Of a DNA stretch of 64,000 nt, positions 15,024-23,968 are shown piece after piece. Origin of the DNA: Chloroflexota bacterium (lineage in GTDB: Bacteria > Chloroflexota > Anaerolineae > Anaerolineales > Villigracilaceae); NCBI GenBank assembly GCA_024224815.1, contig JAAENC010000192.1, positions 1 through 64,000 on the forward strand, read 5' to 3'. The first letter of the stretch is position 1, and the number at the start of each line of letters is the position of its first letter. Made by a program: the position numbers and the translations under genes. Under the pieces are notes generated by a model. That model did no database searches and was not told the DNA's origin. It worked only from the letters and a program-made list of their open reading frames with translations.

Positions 15024-15752
15024 TTAAGAGTTGCGAATTTTTTCTAAAAAAGCACGATCTTTTTTACTAAGCTCTATTTTTTCTAACATTTCCGGTCTTC
15101 GTTGAAATGTGCGGAGGAGGGCTTCTTCGCGCCGCCATTGGGCTACTTTGCCATGATCGCCAGAGCGTAAGACGGGGGGAACTTCCCAGCCGCGAAATTC
15201 CGGGGGGCGGGTGTAGTGGGGACCTTCGAGCAGGCCTGAGGCGTGAGAGTCGTTTGCCGCGCCATTTTCGTCGCCGAGTACGCCGGGGATTAATCGGGAG
15301 AGTGCGTCGATGAGAATCATGGCAGGGAGTTCGCCGCCTGTAAGCACATAATCACCGATGGAGATTTCGTCGGTGACGAGATGGGTGCGGATTCTTTCAT
15401 CGAGCCCCTCGTAGCGTCCACAAATGAGAGCAAGCCGAGGGTTAAGAGCGAGTTCGTCTGCTATTTCTTGGGTAAAAAGCCGACCTTGTGGCGTTAATAA
15501 AATAATGGGGGCTGAGGGCGGTGATTCGATAATATCTTCTACTGCTTCAAAAACGGGTTCTGGTTTCATTATCATCCCGCCGCCGCCACCGTAGGGATTA
15601 TCGTCGGTGACGTGGTGTTTGTCGTGTGTCCAGTCGCGAATATTGTGGACATCAACGCTTATATGCCCATTTTCTTGGGCGCGTTTCAGGATGCTGCTGT
15701 TGAGATAGGGGGGGAAAACTTCGGGGAGGAGGGTGAAGACATCAAATTGCAT
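15024..15752 (-). CDS. trmD: tRNA (guanine-N1)-methyltransferase
   Basis: TrmD makes m1G37 in tRNAs that read CCN, CGG and CUN codons, preventing +1 frameshifts. The 242-residue length is standard. Signatures are [20 protein letters not shown], the glycine loop [15 protein letters not shown], and the SAM-binding trefoil-knot region [16 protein letters not shown]. The conserved catalytic Asp lies in [14 protein letters not shown] and its flanking segment. It is not beside rpsP, rimM or rplS as in many bacteria, so the usual operon is split here. Confidence 0.97.
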   Translation of the reverse strand: MQFDVFTLLPEVFPPYLNSSILKRAQENGHISVDVHNIRDWTHDKHHVTDDNPYGGGGGMIMKPEPVFEAVEDIIESPPSAPIILLTPQGRLFTQEIADELALNPRLALICGRYEGLDERIRTHLVTDEISIGDYVLTGGELPAMILIDALSRLIPGVLGDENGAANDSHASGLLEGPHYTRPPEFRGWEVPPVLRSGDHGKVAQWRREEALLRTFQRRPEMLEKIELSKKDRAFLEKIRNS

Positions 15753-15803
15753 GGCTTCATTCTAGCCTTTTGTGGGTGGTGGTGCAAGGGGATGTTTAAA
15801 TAA

Positions 15804-15834
15804 AAATCAGGGAGGCCGGCGGCCTCCCTGATTT
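15804..15834 (-). terminator. Terminator after the SH3/HhH membrane protein operon
   Basis: AAATCAGGGAGGCC and GGCCTCCCTGATTT form a 14-bp stem with a 3-nt loop. On the minus strand TTTTTATTT follows. Confidence 0.88.
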
Positions 15835-15853
15835 AGGGCTTTATCTTATTAAT

Positions 15854-16924
15854 TTACTCAGCAGGTTGAATGAAATAAGTTGTTTCTGAAATTGGTGCTT
15901 CTGCTGACCAGCCAATGGTGCCGTCTGCTCGCTCAATTTTCCACCAGCGATAGGCGCCATCTGCGTAAGGCAGACAACGGGCTTCGCCTAAAACTTTTAC
16001 GCGAGAGCCTGTGCGGAAGGTGGCTAACCAATTATTTCCTATCCCTGGGGATGAACGGAAGTTTAGATTGCGGATGATTTCGGCTTCTTCGCCAGCTTTA
16101 AGGCGGGCGGGTGAAACGCCATCACAATCTCCTTTAATGGTTGTTTCTTCTTCTGTTGCCACCTCTTCGTCAGCACTTTTTACCCATGTGTGGGTTGCTG
16201 CATCCCAATTATATTGGGCATTTTCACCATCACTGAGATAAAAAGAGCCGTCTTCTTCTGAAACTAATTGCATAGAGGCCATTTCGTCGGGGATAACCGG
16301 AACCCAGCCTGTGCCGTCTTCGTTGAGTTCATACAGTGCATTGCCTTCGGCATCCAGAACGAAACCACTTTCTGCATCGTAGCTAAGACCCTCGCTGGGT
16401 TCGGGGAGGGATGGGATTTCTATTTCGGCTTCTGTCTCTTCTGCGGGAATTGCCACCCATGAATTGGATGCGGCATCCCAGACATATTTTTCGCCCTTGT
16501 CCCCATCTAGATACCATTTCCCATCATCTCCTGAAGATAATTGCATCCCCGCCATGTCGTCGGGAATGACAGGAAGCCATCCTGTGCCATCTTCATTGAG
16601 TTCGTATATGGCATTGCCCTTAGAATCGAGAAGAAATCCGCTTTCTGCATCGTAGCTAAGACCTTCTCCAGCTTCAGGGAGGGGAGGTAATTCCATTTCT
16701 GCTTCTACAGCTTCTGACTCTTCTGACTCAGGCGTTGGTTGTGATTCTTCAACAGCTTCTGGTTCAGCTACAACTTCCTCCACATTTTCGGTCTCTGTCA
16801 TGGCTACAGCTTCGCTCCGTCCCTTAGGCGATGTAATCCACAAGCCGATAATAATGAGCAAGAGAATGATGGCTATCAGTAATTTGAACCAATCATAGGG
16901 GATAAATCTGCGATTTTCGCTCAT
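15854..16924 (-). CDS. Membrane-anchored protein with internal duplication and SH3-like domain
   Basis: The 356-residue protein has one membrane helix (about 13-31) and a Glu/Pro/Ala-rich linker. It then has two near-identical repeats of about 85 residues. Each begins GLSYDAESGF and continues YELNEDGTGW and PVIPD, then WDAA. The C-terminal 85 residues form a bacterial SH3-like domain (LNFRSSPGIGNNWLATFRTG, then RWWKIERADGTIGW) that may bind cell-surface polymers. The repeats resemble short tyrosine-rich surface modules. It lies 11 nt after the HhH protein gene, so they form an operon ending at a strong terminator. Confidence 0.82.
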   Translation of the reverse strand: MSENRRFIPYDWFKLLIAIILLLIIIGLWITSPKGRSEAVAMTETENVEEVVAEPEAVEESQPTPESEESEAVEAEMELPPLPEAGEGLSYDAESGFLLDSKGNAIYELNEDGTGWLPVIPDDMAGMQLSSGDDGKWYLDGDKGEKYVWDAASNSWVAIPAEETEAEIEIPSLPEPSEGLSYDAESGFVLDAEGNALYELNEDGTGWVPVIPDEMASMQLVSEEDGSFYLSDGENAQYNWDAATHTWVKSADEEVATEEETTIKGDCDGVSPARLKAGEEAEIIRNLNFRSSPGIGNNWLATFRTGSRVKVLGEARCLPYADGAYRWWKIERADGTIGWSAEAPISETTYFIQPAE

Positions 16925-16935
16925 GCGATTTTCTC

Positions 16936-17322
16936 CTAGTTTTCTTTCGCTAATTCTTTGGCTTGACGGATCAATTCGTCTTCATCTGCCAAACGACGTA
17001 CTTCTTCCCCAACGATCTCTTCGAGCTTTGCGGGGGTGAGTGCGCCAAGCTGTGCAAAGGAGAAAATACCGCCTTCGTTGAGTTTACGCTTGATAACCGG
17101 GCCGATGCCTTTAATCTTTTCCAAGGGATCGATGCGTACTTCTCCACAATTTTCTAATTCTGCTTTTAGTTCTTCGATTTCTTTATGAGCAGCTTCTAGC
17201 TCGGCAGAATTATCGACAGTAGCTTCTGGCTGTGCTTTGCGTCGCCAATAGACCCAATCAATGATCCATTCGAGTAACCATCCTATAAGGACACCAAGTA
17301 AAAAAACAATCCACGGGTTCAT
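16936..17322 (-). CDS. Membrane-anchored helix-hairpin-helix protein
   Basis: The 128-residue protein starts with one membrane helix (VFLLGVLIGWLLEWIIDWVYW), then a coiled-coil-like stretch (ELEAAHKEIEELKAELENCG). It ends in a helix-hairpin-helix fold with KIKGIGPVIKRKLNEGGI and TPAKLEEIVGEEV. This resembles the small HhH modules found after membrane anchors in many bacteria and may bind DNA or protein at the membrane. The gene is first in an operon with the SH3-domain protein. Confidence 0.82.
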   Translation of the reverse strand: MNPWIVFLLGVLIGWLLEWIIDWVYWRRKAQPEATVDNSAELEAAHKEIEELKAELENCGEVRIDPLEKIKGIGPVIKRKLNEGGIFSFAQLGALTPAKLEEIVGEEVRRLADEDELIRQAKELAKEN

Positions 17323-17464
17323 TTCTTTTCTCCAAAAAAGATTTTTTCTTTGCTAAATTGAGCAAAGAAGATTGATAAAAACAAGCATTTTCTAATGCAT
17401 AAATATACTACAGACTGGAGTCATTTTTCCATATTTTTAATCCTATTTTTAGAAAGTGCTCTTC

Positions 17465-17493
17465 TTGCGCCCTATCTCCCCCGATGGTAAGAT
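17465..17493 (+). promoter_or_regulatory. Promoter giving a leaderless mRNA for the first TPR gene
   Basis: TTGCGC (17465-17470), a 17-nt spacer and TAAGAT (17488-17493). The ATG at 17500 lies at the expected transcription start, and no ribosome site precedes it. Confidence 0.6.
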
Positions 17494-17499
17494 GCAACC

Positions 17500-18804
17500 A
17501 TGTATTTAAAAAGAAATAAATGGTCTATGAGGCGCCGAAGAAGGCGCATTAATTGGTTTTGGGTCACCGTTTTGATTTTAGCAATTTTTGCGGTCACCTA
17601 TTTTAATCGTTATGTTGCACCAGAAATTACAACACCTTTTGTTGATACACCTACACCAACTCGTGTTCCCGAATCGTTGGTCGCAGAAGCTGAAGAATTT
17701 TTTGAACAAGGAAAACTTTTGCAATCTATTACGGCTTACGAAGAAGCGATTAACGCTCGTCCAGATGACCCTTCTTCGTATATAGAGATGGCGCGAGTAC
17801 AAGTCTTTGTTGGTCAATATGAAGAAGCCTTAAGCAGCGCAGAAAGAGCTTTGTTGCTTAACCCAAATAATTCAATGGCTCATGCTGTACGTGCTTGGGC
17901 ACTTGACTTCCTGGGCGATTATCTCGCCGCAGAGGCTGCCATTAAGCGTTCTCTTGAACTTGACCCGAATAATGCCGTCGCCCATGCCTATTATGCCGAA
18001 ATTCTGGCAGATTCTTTTCTGTCAGGTTCAGGTGCTTTAGATGGGATAGAACTAGCTGCCGAAGAATCTCGTGTAGCACTTAGTCTTGCCCCAAATACAA
18101 TGGAATCCCATCGTGCTCGCGCTTATGTCCTTGAAATCACCGGCAACTACGAAGATTCGATCCGTGAGTATCAGGCTGCGATCAGTATTAACGACAATAT
18201 CCCTGATCTACATCTTTCTCTAGGACGTAATTATCGTGCTTTGCAAGTTTATGACAAAGCAGTAGAAGAATTTACTCGTGCAAATGCACTAAATCCGGCT
18301 GACCCTTTACCAGACCTTTTTATCTCACGTACCTACGCAACAATTGGTGAATATGCCAAGGCCGTTCAATATGGTGAGCAAGCTATTAAGGATGATCCTA
18401 TTAACGGAAGCTCACACGGAAACTTGGGCGTAATGTACTATCATAATTTTCAATGGCCTGAAGCAATGCAAGAGCTTTCTTTAGCCATCTATGGCGGAAA
18501 TCTCGGTGAGGACTTGGAAATAGAACCACTTCCTTTAGACACGAATACACGCACGGCCGAATACTATTTTACCTACGCATTGGTCCTTGCTCGTCTTAAC
18601 CGTTGTGGTGAAGCCCTTCAAGTTTCACAGCAAATTATTGGCACAATTCCAGCAAATGAACTTGCTGTTTATAATGCAAACGAAGCGATTAATCTTTGTC
18701 AGGAAAATCTTGATGCGCCACCTACTGAAACAACCGAAGCAGAAGAAGCATCTCCAACACCTACTGAGGAGATAACAGAAGAAACTCCCACCCCCGAAGC
18801 ATGA
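17500..18804 (+). CDS. Membrane-anchored TPR protein
   Basis: The 434-residue protein has a strongly basic N-terminus (MRRRRRRINW), one membrane helix (about 19-35) and a TPTPTR linker. Nine or so tetratricopeptide repeats follow, with the G-x-Y-x-x-A-x-x pattern (for example GQYEEALSSAERALLLNPNN). The C-terminal tail is rich in Thr/Glu/Pro. The TPR part is probably outside the membrane and binds partner proteins. No Shine-Dalgarno is seen and the promoter is placed for leaderless translation. It overlaps the next TPR gene by ATGA, so the two are coupled and may form one complex. Confidence 0.88.
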   Translation: MYLKRNKWSMRRRRRRINWFWVTVLILAIFAVTYFNRYVAPEITTPFVDTPTPTRVPESLVAEAEEFFEQGKLLQSITAYEEAINARPDDPSSYIEMARVQVFVGQYEEALSSAERALLLNPNNSMAHAVRAWALDFLGDYLAAEAAIKRSLELDPNNAVAHAYYAEILADSFLSGSGALDGIELAAEESRVALSLAPNTMESHRARAYVLEITGNYEDSIREYQAAISINDNIPDLHLSLGRNYRALQVYDKAVEEFTRANALNPADPLPDLFISRTYATIGEYAKAVQYGEQAIKDDPINGSSHGNLGVMYYHNFQWPEAMQELSLAIYGGNLGEDLEIEPLPLDTNTRTAEYYFTYALVLARLNRCGEALQVSQQIIGTIPANELAVYNANEAINLCQENLDAPPTETTEAEEASPTPTEEITEETPTPEA

Positions 18805-20150
18805 AAAATCAACGAGATATATTCTTTCGCAAGCCAACGACAAACCCCTACCGCATTTTCATTTTGCTCATTCTTATCATGGGCATGATATGGCTGATCC
18901 GGCAAGTTGAGCAGGGCAATATCACGCGTCCATTTACACCCACGCCCACGCCCACGCGCGTTGCGCAATCCTATGCGCTTGAGGGTGAAGCGCAATTCGC
19001 AGCCGGCAAATTAGATGCCGCCATCACCGCTTATCAGGAAGCGACTCGGGTTGATCCGAATGATGCAGAAGTTTGGGCAAAATTGGCAAGAATCCAGACA
19101 TATTCATCCACACTTTTAACAACGGATGATCAACAACGGGACAGACTCCAAGAGGGACTTGTTTCCATTGAAAAAGCAGTAGAGTTAGCCCCGGACGATA
19201 GCGCGGTAATGGCTATTTACGCCTTTGTACTCGACTGGAATTCAAATAGCATTCTCTTTGGCATTGACCAAGCTGATGATTATCTTCTCGAAGCCGAGCA
19301 AGCCGCTGTTCGCGCCATCCAACTGGATAATCAAAACACCCTTGCACTCGCTTTTTATGCTGAAATATTGGTTGACGAGCAAAAATGGGGGCAAGCCGAG
19401 CAATATATTACTCAGGCTGTGGAGCAAGATGATTCGCTCATGGATGTGCATCGTGTCTATGCCTATGTACTTGAGTCTTTAGGGCAATATAATCAGGCAA
19501 TTCAGGAATATGAAAAAGCGATCGCCATTTCCCCAAACCTGACCTTTCTCCACCTTCGTGCTGGGGCAAATTATCGTCGCCTTGCTTTTGGTAGTCAAAA
19601 TGACGATACACGCACCGTGCTATATGAAAGTTCTTTAGAATATTTTGCAAAAGCGGCTCGCCTAAATGAACAATTAGGCATTGAAGATCCTATCCCTTAC
19701 CTTTCCATCGCGAAGACATATTCTCAGGAAGGTGAATATTTCATCGCCGCACGAAATGTCCAAAGAGCTCTTGAAATCAGCCCTGCTAATGCCGATATAT
19801 ATGGGCAATTGGGCATTGTTTTCTTCAAATCACGTAACTACGAAGGCTCCATTCCAGCGTTTAAATGCGCTATCCGTGGCTGCACAGCAGAAGAATCCTG
19901 CGACGGTCGTGGTGGGTGTGGTCCTAACGATGAAGAAGCTGAAGTAACTGGTCTGGAACTTTCAGGAAACACCGTGGTCTATTATTACACCTATGGTTCC
20001 GTTCTTGCTGCGCTTAGCCGCCCTAAAGAAAATTACTGTGAAGAAGCAATGGATATCATGGCAGAAGTTCGCTCAGAATTTAGCAGTGACCGCGACATTA
20101 TGGGCATTGTACAGGCGGGTGAAGAGATTTGTCAGTCTTTAGGGCAGTAG
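18801..20150 (+). CDS. Membrane-anchored TPR protein, paralogue of the upstream gene
   Basis: The 449-residue product repeats the layout of its neighbour: basic N-terminus, one membrane helix (about 18-34), a TPTPTR linker, then TPRs (for example GKLDAAITAYQEATRVDPND). Near residues 355-385 a Cys-rich insert (CAIRGCTAEESCDGRGGCG) interrupts the repeats and may hold disulfides or metal. The start ATG overlaps the upstream stop by 4 nt. Tandem duplication of the ancestor is likely, followed by divergence. Confidence 0.88.
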   Translation: MKNQRDIFFRKPTTNPYRIFILLILIMGMIWLIRQVEQGNITRPFTPTPTPTRVAQSYALEGEAQFAAGKLDAAITAYQEATRVDPNDAEVWAKLARIQTYSSTLLTTDDQQRDRLQEGLVSIEKAVELAPDDSAVMAIYAFVLDWNSNSILFGIDQADDYLLEAEQAAVRAIQLDNQNTLALAFYAEILVDEQKWGQAEQYITQAVEQDDSLMDVHRVYAYVLESLGQYNQAIQEYEKAIAISPNLTFLHLRAGANYRRLAFGSQNDDTRTVLYESSLEYFAKAARLNEQLGIEDPIPYLSIAKTYSQEGEYFIAARNVQRALEISPANADIYGQLGIVFFKSRNYEGSIPAFKCAIRGCTAEESCDGRGGCGPNDEEAEVTGLELSGNTVVYYYTYGSVLAALSRPKENYCEEAMDIMAEVRSEFSSDRDIMGIVQAGEEICQSLGQ

Positions 20151-20187
20151 CTATTTAGTAGAACTAAAACATCCCTTTCCTATATAG

Positions 20188-20236
20188 CAATGCTCTGCGT
20201 TGCGCGTTTTCTCCAGCATCCCAACGCAGAGCATTG
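20188..20236. repeat. Long inverted repeat between convergent genes
   Basis: The 15-bp arms CAATGCTCTGCGTTG and CAACGCAGAGCATTG are perfect and flank a 19-nt loop. There is no T-tract, but its place between convergent stops suggests a transcription barrier or REP-like element. Confidence 0.65.
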
Positions 20237-20246
20237 GGACAAGGGT

Positions 20247-20819
20247 TTATTTAACCCAAAAACGCCAGGGCTTTGATTTCCAAGGCTCTGGCACGCTATA
20301 AAGTCCTACTCGTGGACCCATTATCACACGCTTATTTTCAATACTTTCCCCCCTTTCTATCCATAAATCATTCTCACGAGTGCATAGATCAACACCGTTG
20401 AAAGATTTGTCTATACTCAACGCTTGTGCCAATTTTGCGGGACCATCCGTCCACTTGGCTTTTGGCTGTTTTCCTCGTCTGGATGCAATAATCTCTAGCC
20501 CCTCAACTGGCCGGATAGCGAGGATCAGCACCGCTGCAGGAAATCCTTCTCGCTCGGTGACTGCGTTCAGCATCCAATGCAAACCATAATTGAAATAGAC
20601 ATACGCTTTGCCCGCCTCCCCATACATGATTCGTGTCCTTGGCGTTTTCCCCGCTTTAGCATGACACGCGAGATCGCCCTCGCCCACATAGGCTTCCGTT
20701 TCGACAATTATTCCTGCGACCCGAATATTGTCCTCCACGCGAACAAGCCTTTTACCCAGCAACTCACGCGCAACGGTTAACGTAGGGCGGTTGTAAAATG
20801 AGCAGGGTAAAATATTCAA
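20247..20819 (-). CDS. DNA-3-methyladenine glycosylase (AAG/MPG family)
   Basis: AAG enzymes flip out and excise alkylated or deaminated purines to start base-excision repair. The 190-residue protein has the family core: ELLGKRLVRV, IVETEAYVGEGDLACHA (catalytic Glu in ETEAY), TPRTRIMYGEAGKAYVYFNYG and WMLNAVTEREG. There is no ATG near the right place; the start is TTG at 20819, with AAAGG about 8 nt upstream. It follows the epimerase gene by 18 nt in the same direction. Confidence 0.95.
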   Translation of the reverse strand: MNILPCSFYNRPTLTVARELLGKRLVRVEDNIRVAGIIVETEAYVGEGDLACHAKAGKTPRTRIMYGEAGKAYVYFNYGLHWMLNAVTEREGFPAAVLILAIRPVEGLEIIASRRGKQPKAKWTDGPAKLAQALSIDKSFNGVDLCTRENDLWIERGESIENKRVIMGPRVGLYSVPEPWKSKPWRFWVK

Positions 20820-20837
20820 AGGATAACCTTTAACTTT

Positions 20838-21770
20838 TTATCTTGAAACTTTAAACCTTGAATCTTTTTCCAATGTCAACCGCAAACCCTCTTCTAATGA
20901 AACAGAGGGCTTATATCCCAACTTTTTCTTCGCCAAAGTCAAATCTGCGCACATCCGTGAAACCCCGCCCGAAACACGCGGATTATAGATTACCTCCGCA
21001 TTGCCGGGGACACTTTCAGTAACGGTATTTACTAAATCTCTCACGCTACTTTCTGTCCCTGAGCCAATATTGATGACCGCCCCATCCAGATTAGGAGCGG
21101 TTGTGGCAGCGATCAGAGCTTTGACGACATCGTCTACATAAACATAATCGCGGGTTTGTTTCCCGTCATTGTGGACGACGAGCGTGCCGTTGCGGAGAGT
21201 CTGTTTGATGAAATGCGGCACAACGGGTGGATGCGAAACAGGGATTCTTTGCCCGGGGCCATAAGCATTAAAAATGCGCAAGCTGACGGTTTCCATCCCC
21301 CACAAAGCACCGATCGTGCGAATATAATGCTCTGCGGATAGCTTTGAGACCGCATAAGGAGAACGCGGATTAGGCGGAGAATCTTCTCTAATGGGTTGTT
21401 CACCCAGATCGCCATAAACGGCGCCTGATGAAGCCATGACCACCCGCCGAATGCCAACATCGCGCATCGCTTCCATTAGGCTAACTGTCCCCGCAACATT
21501 GACAGCGGTGTATTCGCGGGGGTATAGCACCGATTCCGGCACAGAAACCCGCGCGGCGAGATGATAGACCACGTCCACGTCCTGAAGCAAAGTCCAGAGT
21601 TTGGGGCGGTCGTTTACATCTCCACGTGTGAAATGAACATCAGGGGAAAGTGAATCTTTATCTCCTGTAGAGAGATCATCAATACCACGGACTTGGTGTC
21701 CCTGTCGGGAAAGGTGATTTGCGAGAGCAGAGCCGAGAAACCCGGCTGCTCCGGTGATGAGAAAGTTCAT
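20838..21770 (-). CDS. NAD-dependent epimerase/dehydratase (extended SDR)
   Basis: The 310-residue protein has the nucleotide-binding GAAGFLGS motif at its start, an acidic D at the end of the second strand (GIDDLSTGD), and an active-site YAVSK. It resembles UDP-glucose 4-epimerase-type enzymes that modify nucleotide sugars for cell-envelope glycans. The substrate cannot be set from sequence alone. It is upstream of the 3-methyladenine glycosylase gene in the same direction. Confidence 0.93.
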   Translation of the reverse strand: MNFLITGAAGFLGSALANHLSRQGHQVRGIDDLSTGDKDSLSPDVHFTRGDVNDRPKLWTLLQDVDVVYHLAARVSVPESVLYPREYTAVNVAGTVSLMEAMRDVGIRRVVMASSGAVYGDLGEQPIREDSPPNPRSPYAVSKLSAEHYIRTIGALWGMETVSLRIFNAYGPGQRIPVSHPPVVPHFIKQTLRNGTLVVHNDGKQTRDYVYVDDVVKALIAATTAPNLDGAVINIGSGTESSVRDLVNTVTESVPGNAEVIYNPRVSGGVSRMCADLTLAKKKLGYKPSVSLEEGLRLTLEKDSRFKVSR

Positions 21771-21825
21771 AAGTTAGTTAGAAGGTCTAAGTTTGATTGG
21801 AAAATATTAGTAAATTACTTTGTTA

Positions 21826-22221
21826 TTATTGCATTCTTTCGAAATAAGCCAGAGAAATGACAATAAAAATTAAAGAGAAAGCTATTGCACTTAATTGGGG
21901 AAGACTGTTTAAAAAAAAGATTTGAAGAAATAAAACACCAAAAAATAGTGTTATGTACAGGTAAACACCCCATTTGCGCATCATGAAAACACCAATAATG
22001 CTTACTATGTCAATCGGATATAAGAACGCTAGCATCAATATAAGATACCAAGATGGGTATTGGGCACGAAGCTCATCCATTATATTAGGGACAAATGATG
22101 TGCCAAGCTGAATTGCAGAGGCGAACAAAATATATATGCTGAAAATGGAAAGAATAACAGGGCGTTTTCCCTTTTGTACAATATTCCTTTCTCTTTTAAT
22201 TATGCGTTTTCTTTTATTCAT
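21826..22221 (-). CDS. Small polytopic membrane protein of unknown function
   Basis: The 131-residue protein has a very basic N-terminus (KRKRIIKRERN) and about four membrane helices. No motif is recognised. The ribosome site is weak. It lies upstream of the epimerase gene with a 55-nt gap, so it may lead that transcript. Confidence 0.7.
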   Translation of the reverse strand: MNKRKRIIKRERNIVQKGKRPVILSIFSIYILFASAIQLGTSFVPNIMDELRAQYPSWYLILMLAFLYPIDIVSIIGVFMMRKWGVYLYITLFFGVLFLQIFFLNSLPQLSAIAFSLIFIVISLAYFERMQ

Positions 22222-22258
22222 GTTGTAAACAAGGTACGATGCACTTGGATCAGCGAAA

Positions 22259-22355
22259 AACCCTGACAGGTCTTATACAATATTGGGCTGTAAAAGTGAG
22301 CAATAACGCGAAGTGAAAATTGCTTAATAAGGTTCTGTGAAGACCTGTCAGGGTT
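22259..22355. repeat. 97-bp inverted repeat of the ACCTGACAGGT family
   Basis: The 15-bp arms AACCCTGACAGGTCT and AGACCTGTCAGGGTT flank 67 bp. The arms share the core of the palindrome at 6915-6947. The gap 22222-22579 (358 bp) holds this and two further repeats and no visible gene. Confidence 0.7.
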
Positions 22356-22362
22356 CGTTAAT

Positions 22363-22408
22363 TAAGCGGTATCAAGCCAAAAATCACGTGCGAAGCGGCT
22401 TTTCATCC
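22363..22408. repeat. TAAGCGGTATCAAG-type dispersed repeat, copy 1
   Basis: A 46-bp segment beginning TAAGCGGTATCAAG and ending CGAAGCGGCTTTTCATCC closely matches 28526-28570. Its CGAAGCGGCTTTT end resembles a terminator arm. Confidence 0.65.
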
Positions 22409-22481
22409 AGCCCAAATTATACCCCGCAGTGGTAGAATCGACTCATTACCAGCAAATTGGAATTGATTCCGCGAGAAGCAT

Positions 22482-22545
22482 GTTTTTGCGACGAAGCGGT
22501 CTTATGACGAGGAGATTGCTTCGTCGGAAGTGCATCTTCCTCGCA
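22482..22545. repeat. Partial MITE-like element upstream of the thiolase gene
   Basis: TTTGCGACGAAGC and a later AGATTGCTTCGTCG form inverted arms, and TCTTCCTCGCAAA closes the segment. The sequence vocabulary (GAAGC, AGATTGCTTCG) matches the GTCATTGCGAG family, but clear ends are missing. Confidence 0.45.
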
Positions 22546-22579
22546 AATTCATCCTAAATATTAAAAACTGGAGATTCCC

Positions 22580-23800
22580 ATGCCCGAAGCAGTCATAATT
22601 GATGCCGTCCGTACACCCATTGGCAATTTTCGCGGCTCTCTTGCCAGCATCCGCGCCGATGATCTTGCCGCTATTTCGCTGAAAGCCATCGTTGAGCGCA
22701 CGGGTATTGACCCTGCACTCGTCGAAGAAGTTTATCTCGGCTGTGCAAATCAGGCAGGCGAAGATAATCGCAACGTAGCGCGGATGGCGACTTTGCTCGC
22801 CGATTTCCCTGTTGATGTGGCTGCAATGACCATTAATCGCCTTTGCGCTTCGGGGCTAAACGCCGTTAATCAGGCGGCGCGTGCCATCAAAGTTGGCGAA
22901 GGTGAGATTTTCATTGCGGGCGGCGTCGAAAATATGACACGCGGACCTTTCGTGATGGGAAAACCCGAAGTAAGCTACCCCTACGGCAATACAAAAATGT
23001 GGGATACGGCTTTTGGATGGCGTTTCCCGCACCCGAAAATGGAAGAAGTTTATGGGACAGAAGCGATGGGTGTGACCGCCGAAAATTTGCAGGAATTTGG
23101 CTTTATCTCGCGCGAAGAACAGGATGCGTTTTCGCTTCGCTCTCATCAGCGGGCTGTTGCCGCTATGGACGATGGGCGATTTGCCGAGGAAATTTGTCCC
23201 GTTTCCGTTCCCCAACGAAAAAAGGATCCCCTTATTTTCGACACCGATGAACGCCCTCGACGTGATACCAGTATGGAAAAACTCGCCAAATTGCGCGCTG
23301 CCTTTAAGAAAGAAGGAGGCACTGTCACGGCAGGAAACGCATCCGGCCTAAACGATGGCTCTGCCGCGATTTTGATCATGAGCGACGAAAAAGCCAAGGA
23401 ACTTGGCCTACAACCGATGGCGCGAGTTATTACATCCGCTGTGACGGGTGTTCCTCCGCGCACGATGGGCATAGGCCCTGTCCCCGCGACGAAAAAAGCT
23501 CTTGAACGCGCAGGTTTAACTTTGGATGAGATCGGTCTGATCGAGTTAAACGAAGCCTTCGCTGTTCAATCTCTCGCCGTAATGCGTGAACTTGATATGA
23601 ATTCTGATATCGTTAATGTTAACGGCGGCGCGATCGCTTTGGGTCATCCGCTAGGATGCTCGGGCACGCGCATTTTGACGACGCTTTTACATGAAATGAA
23701 ACGCCGCGCCCCTAAAGAGACAAAACCTTATTATGGTTTAGCGACTCTTTGTGTTGGTGTCGGCCAAGGCGAAGCGACGATCGTGGAGTGGGTTGGGTAA
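22580..23800 (+). CDS. Thiolase (acetyl-CoA C-acyltransferase)
   Basis: This 406-residue enzyme belongs to the thiolase family, which cleaves or makes 3-oxoacyl-CoA. The nucleophile Cys lies in [11 protein letters not shown], the His in [10 protein letters not shown] and [14 protein letters not shown], and the second Cys in LCVGVGQG. The GVENMTRGP segment is typical of acetyl-CoA acetyltransferases and 3-oxoadipyl-CoA thiolases. No beta-oxidation partner is adjacent, so the pathway (fatty acid degradation, aromatic degradation or acetoacetyl-CoA synthesis) cannot be fixed here. Confidence 0.95.
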   Translation: MPEAVIIDAVRTPIGNFRGSLASIRADDLAAISLKAIVERTGIDPALVEEVYLGCANQAGEDNRNVARMATLLADFPVDVAAMTINRLCASGLNAVNQAARAIKVGEGEIFIAGGVENMTRGPFVMGKPEVSYPYGNTKMWDTAFGWRFPHPKMEEVYGTEAMGVTAENLQEFGFISREEQDAFSLRSHQRAVAAMDDGRFAEEICPVSVPQRKKDPLIFDTDERPRRDTSMEKLAKLRAAFKKEGGTVTAGNASGLNDGSAAILIMSDEKAKELGLQPMARVITSAVTGVPPRTMGIGPVPATKKALERAGLTLDEIGLIELNEAFAVQSLAVMRELDMNSDIVNVNGGAIALGHPLGCSGTRILTTLLHEMKRRAPKETKPYYGLATLCVGVGQGEATIVEWVG

Positions 23801-23915
23801 AATTGAAAAAGTGGATTGCATCCGCTTTTGATGCGTTGCGCTTTTGATGTGTTGAAATTTTTAACACGAATTACGCGAATTAGTGAATGGCGCGAATAAA
23901 AAAGCATTATTTGAT

Positions 23916-23949
23916 TCTCCCCCGCTTACGGGGGGAGCCAGAGGGGGGA
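23916..23949. repeat. CCCCC/GGGGG intergenic repeat
   Basis: TCTCCCCCGCTTACGGGGGG followed by AGCCAGAGGGGGG, a copy of the GC-rich family. It abuts the -10 box of the deacetylase gene. Upstream, 23861-23900 holds another common intergenic phrase (ACGAATTACGCGAATTAGTG). Confidence 0.65.
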
Positions 23950-23954
23950 CAGTG

Positions 23955-23960
23955 TATAAT
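23955..23960 (+). promoter_or_regulatory. -10 box of the polysaccharide deacetylase gene
   Basis: A perfect TATAAT ends 8 nt before the ATG at 23969, implying a leader of only a few nucleotides. The GC-rich repeat occupies the -35 region, and no -35 box is seen. Confidence 0.5.
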
Positions 23961-23968
23961 CTGGAGCG

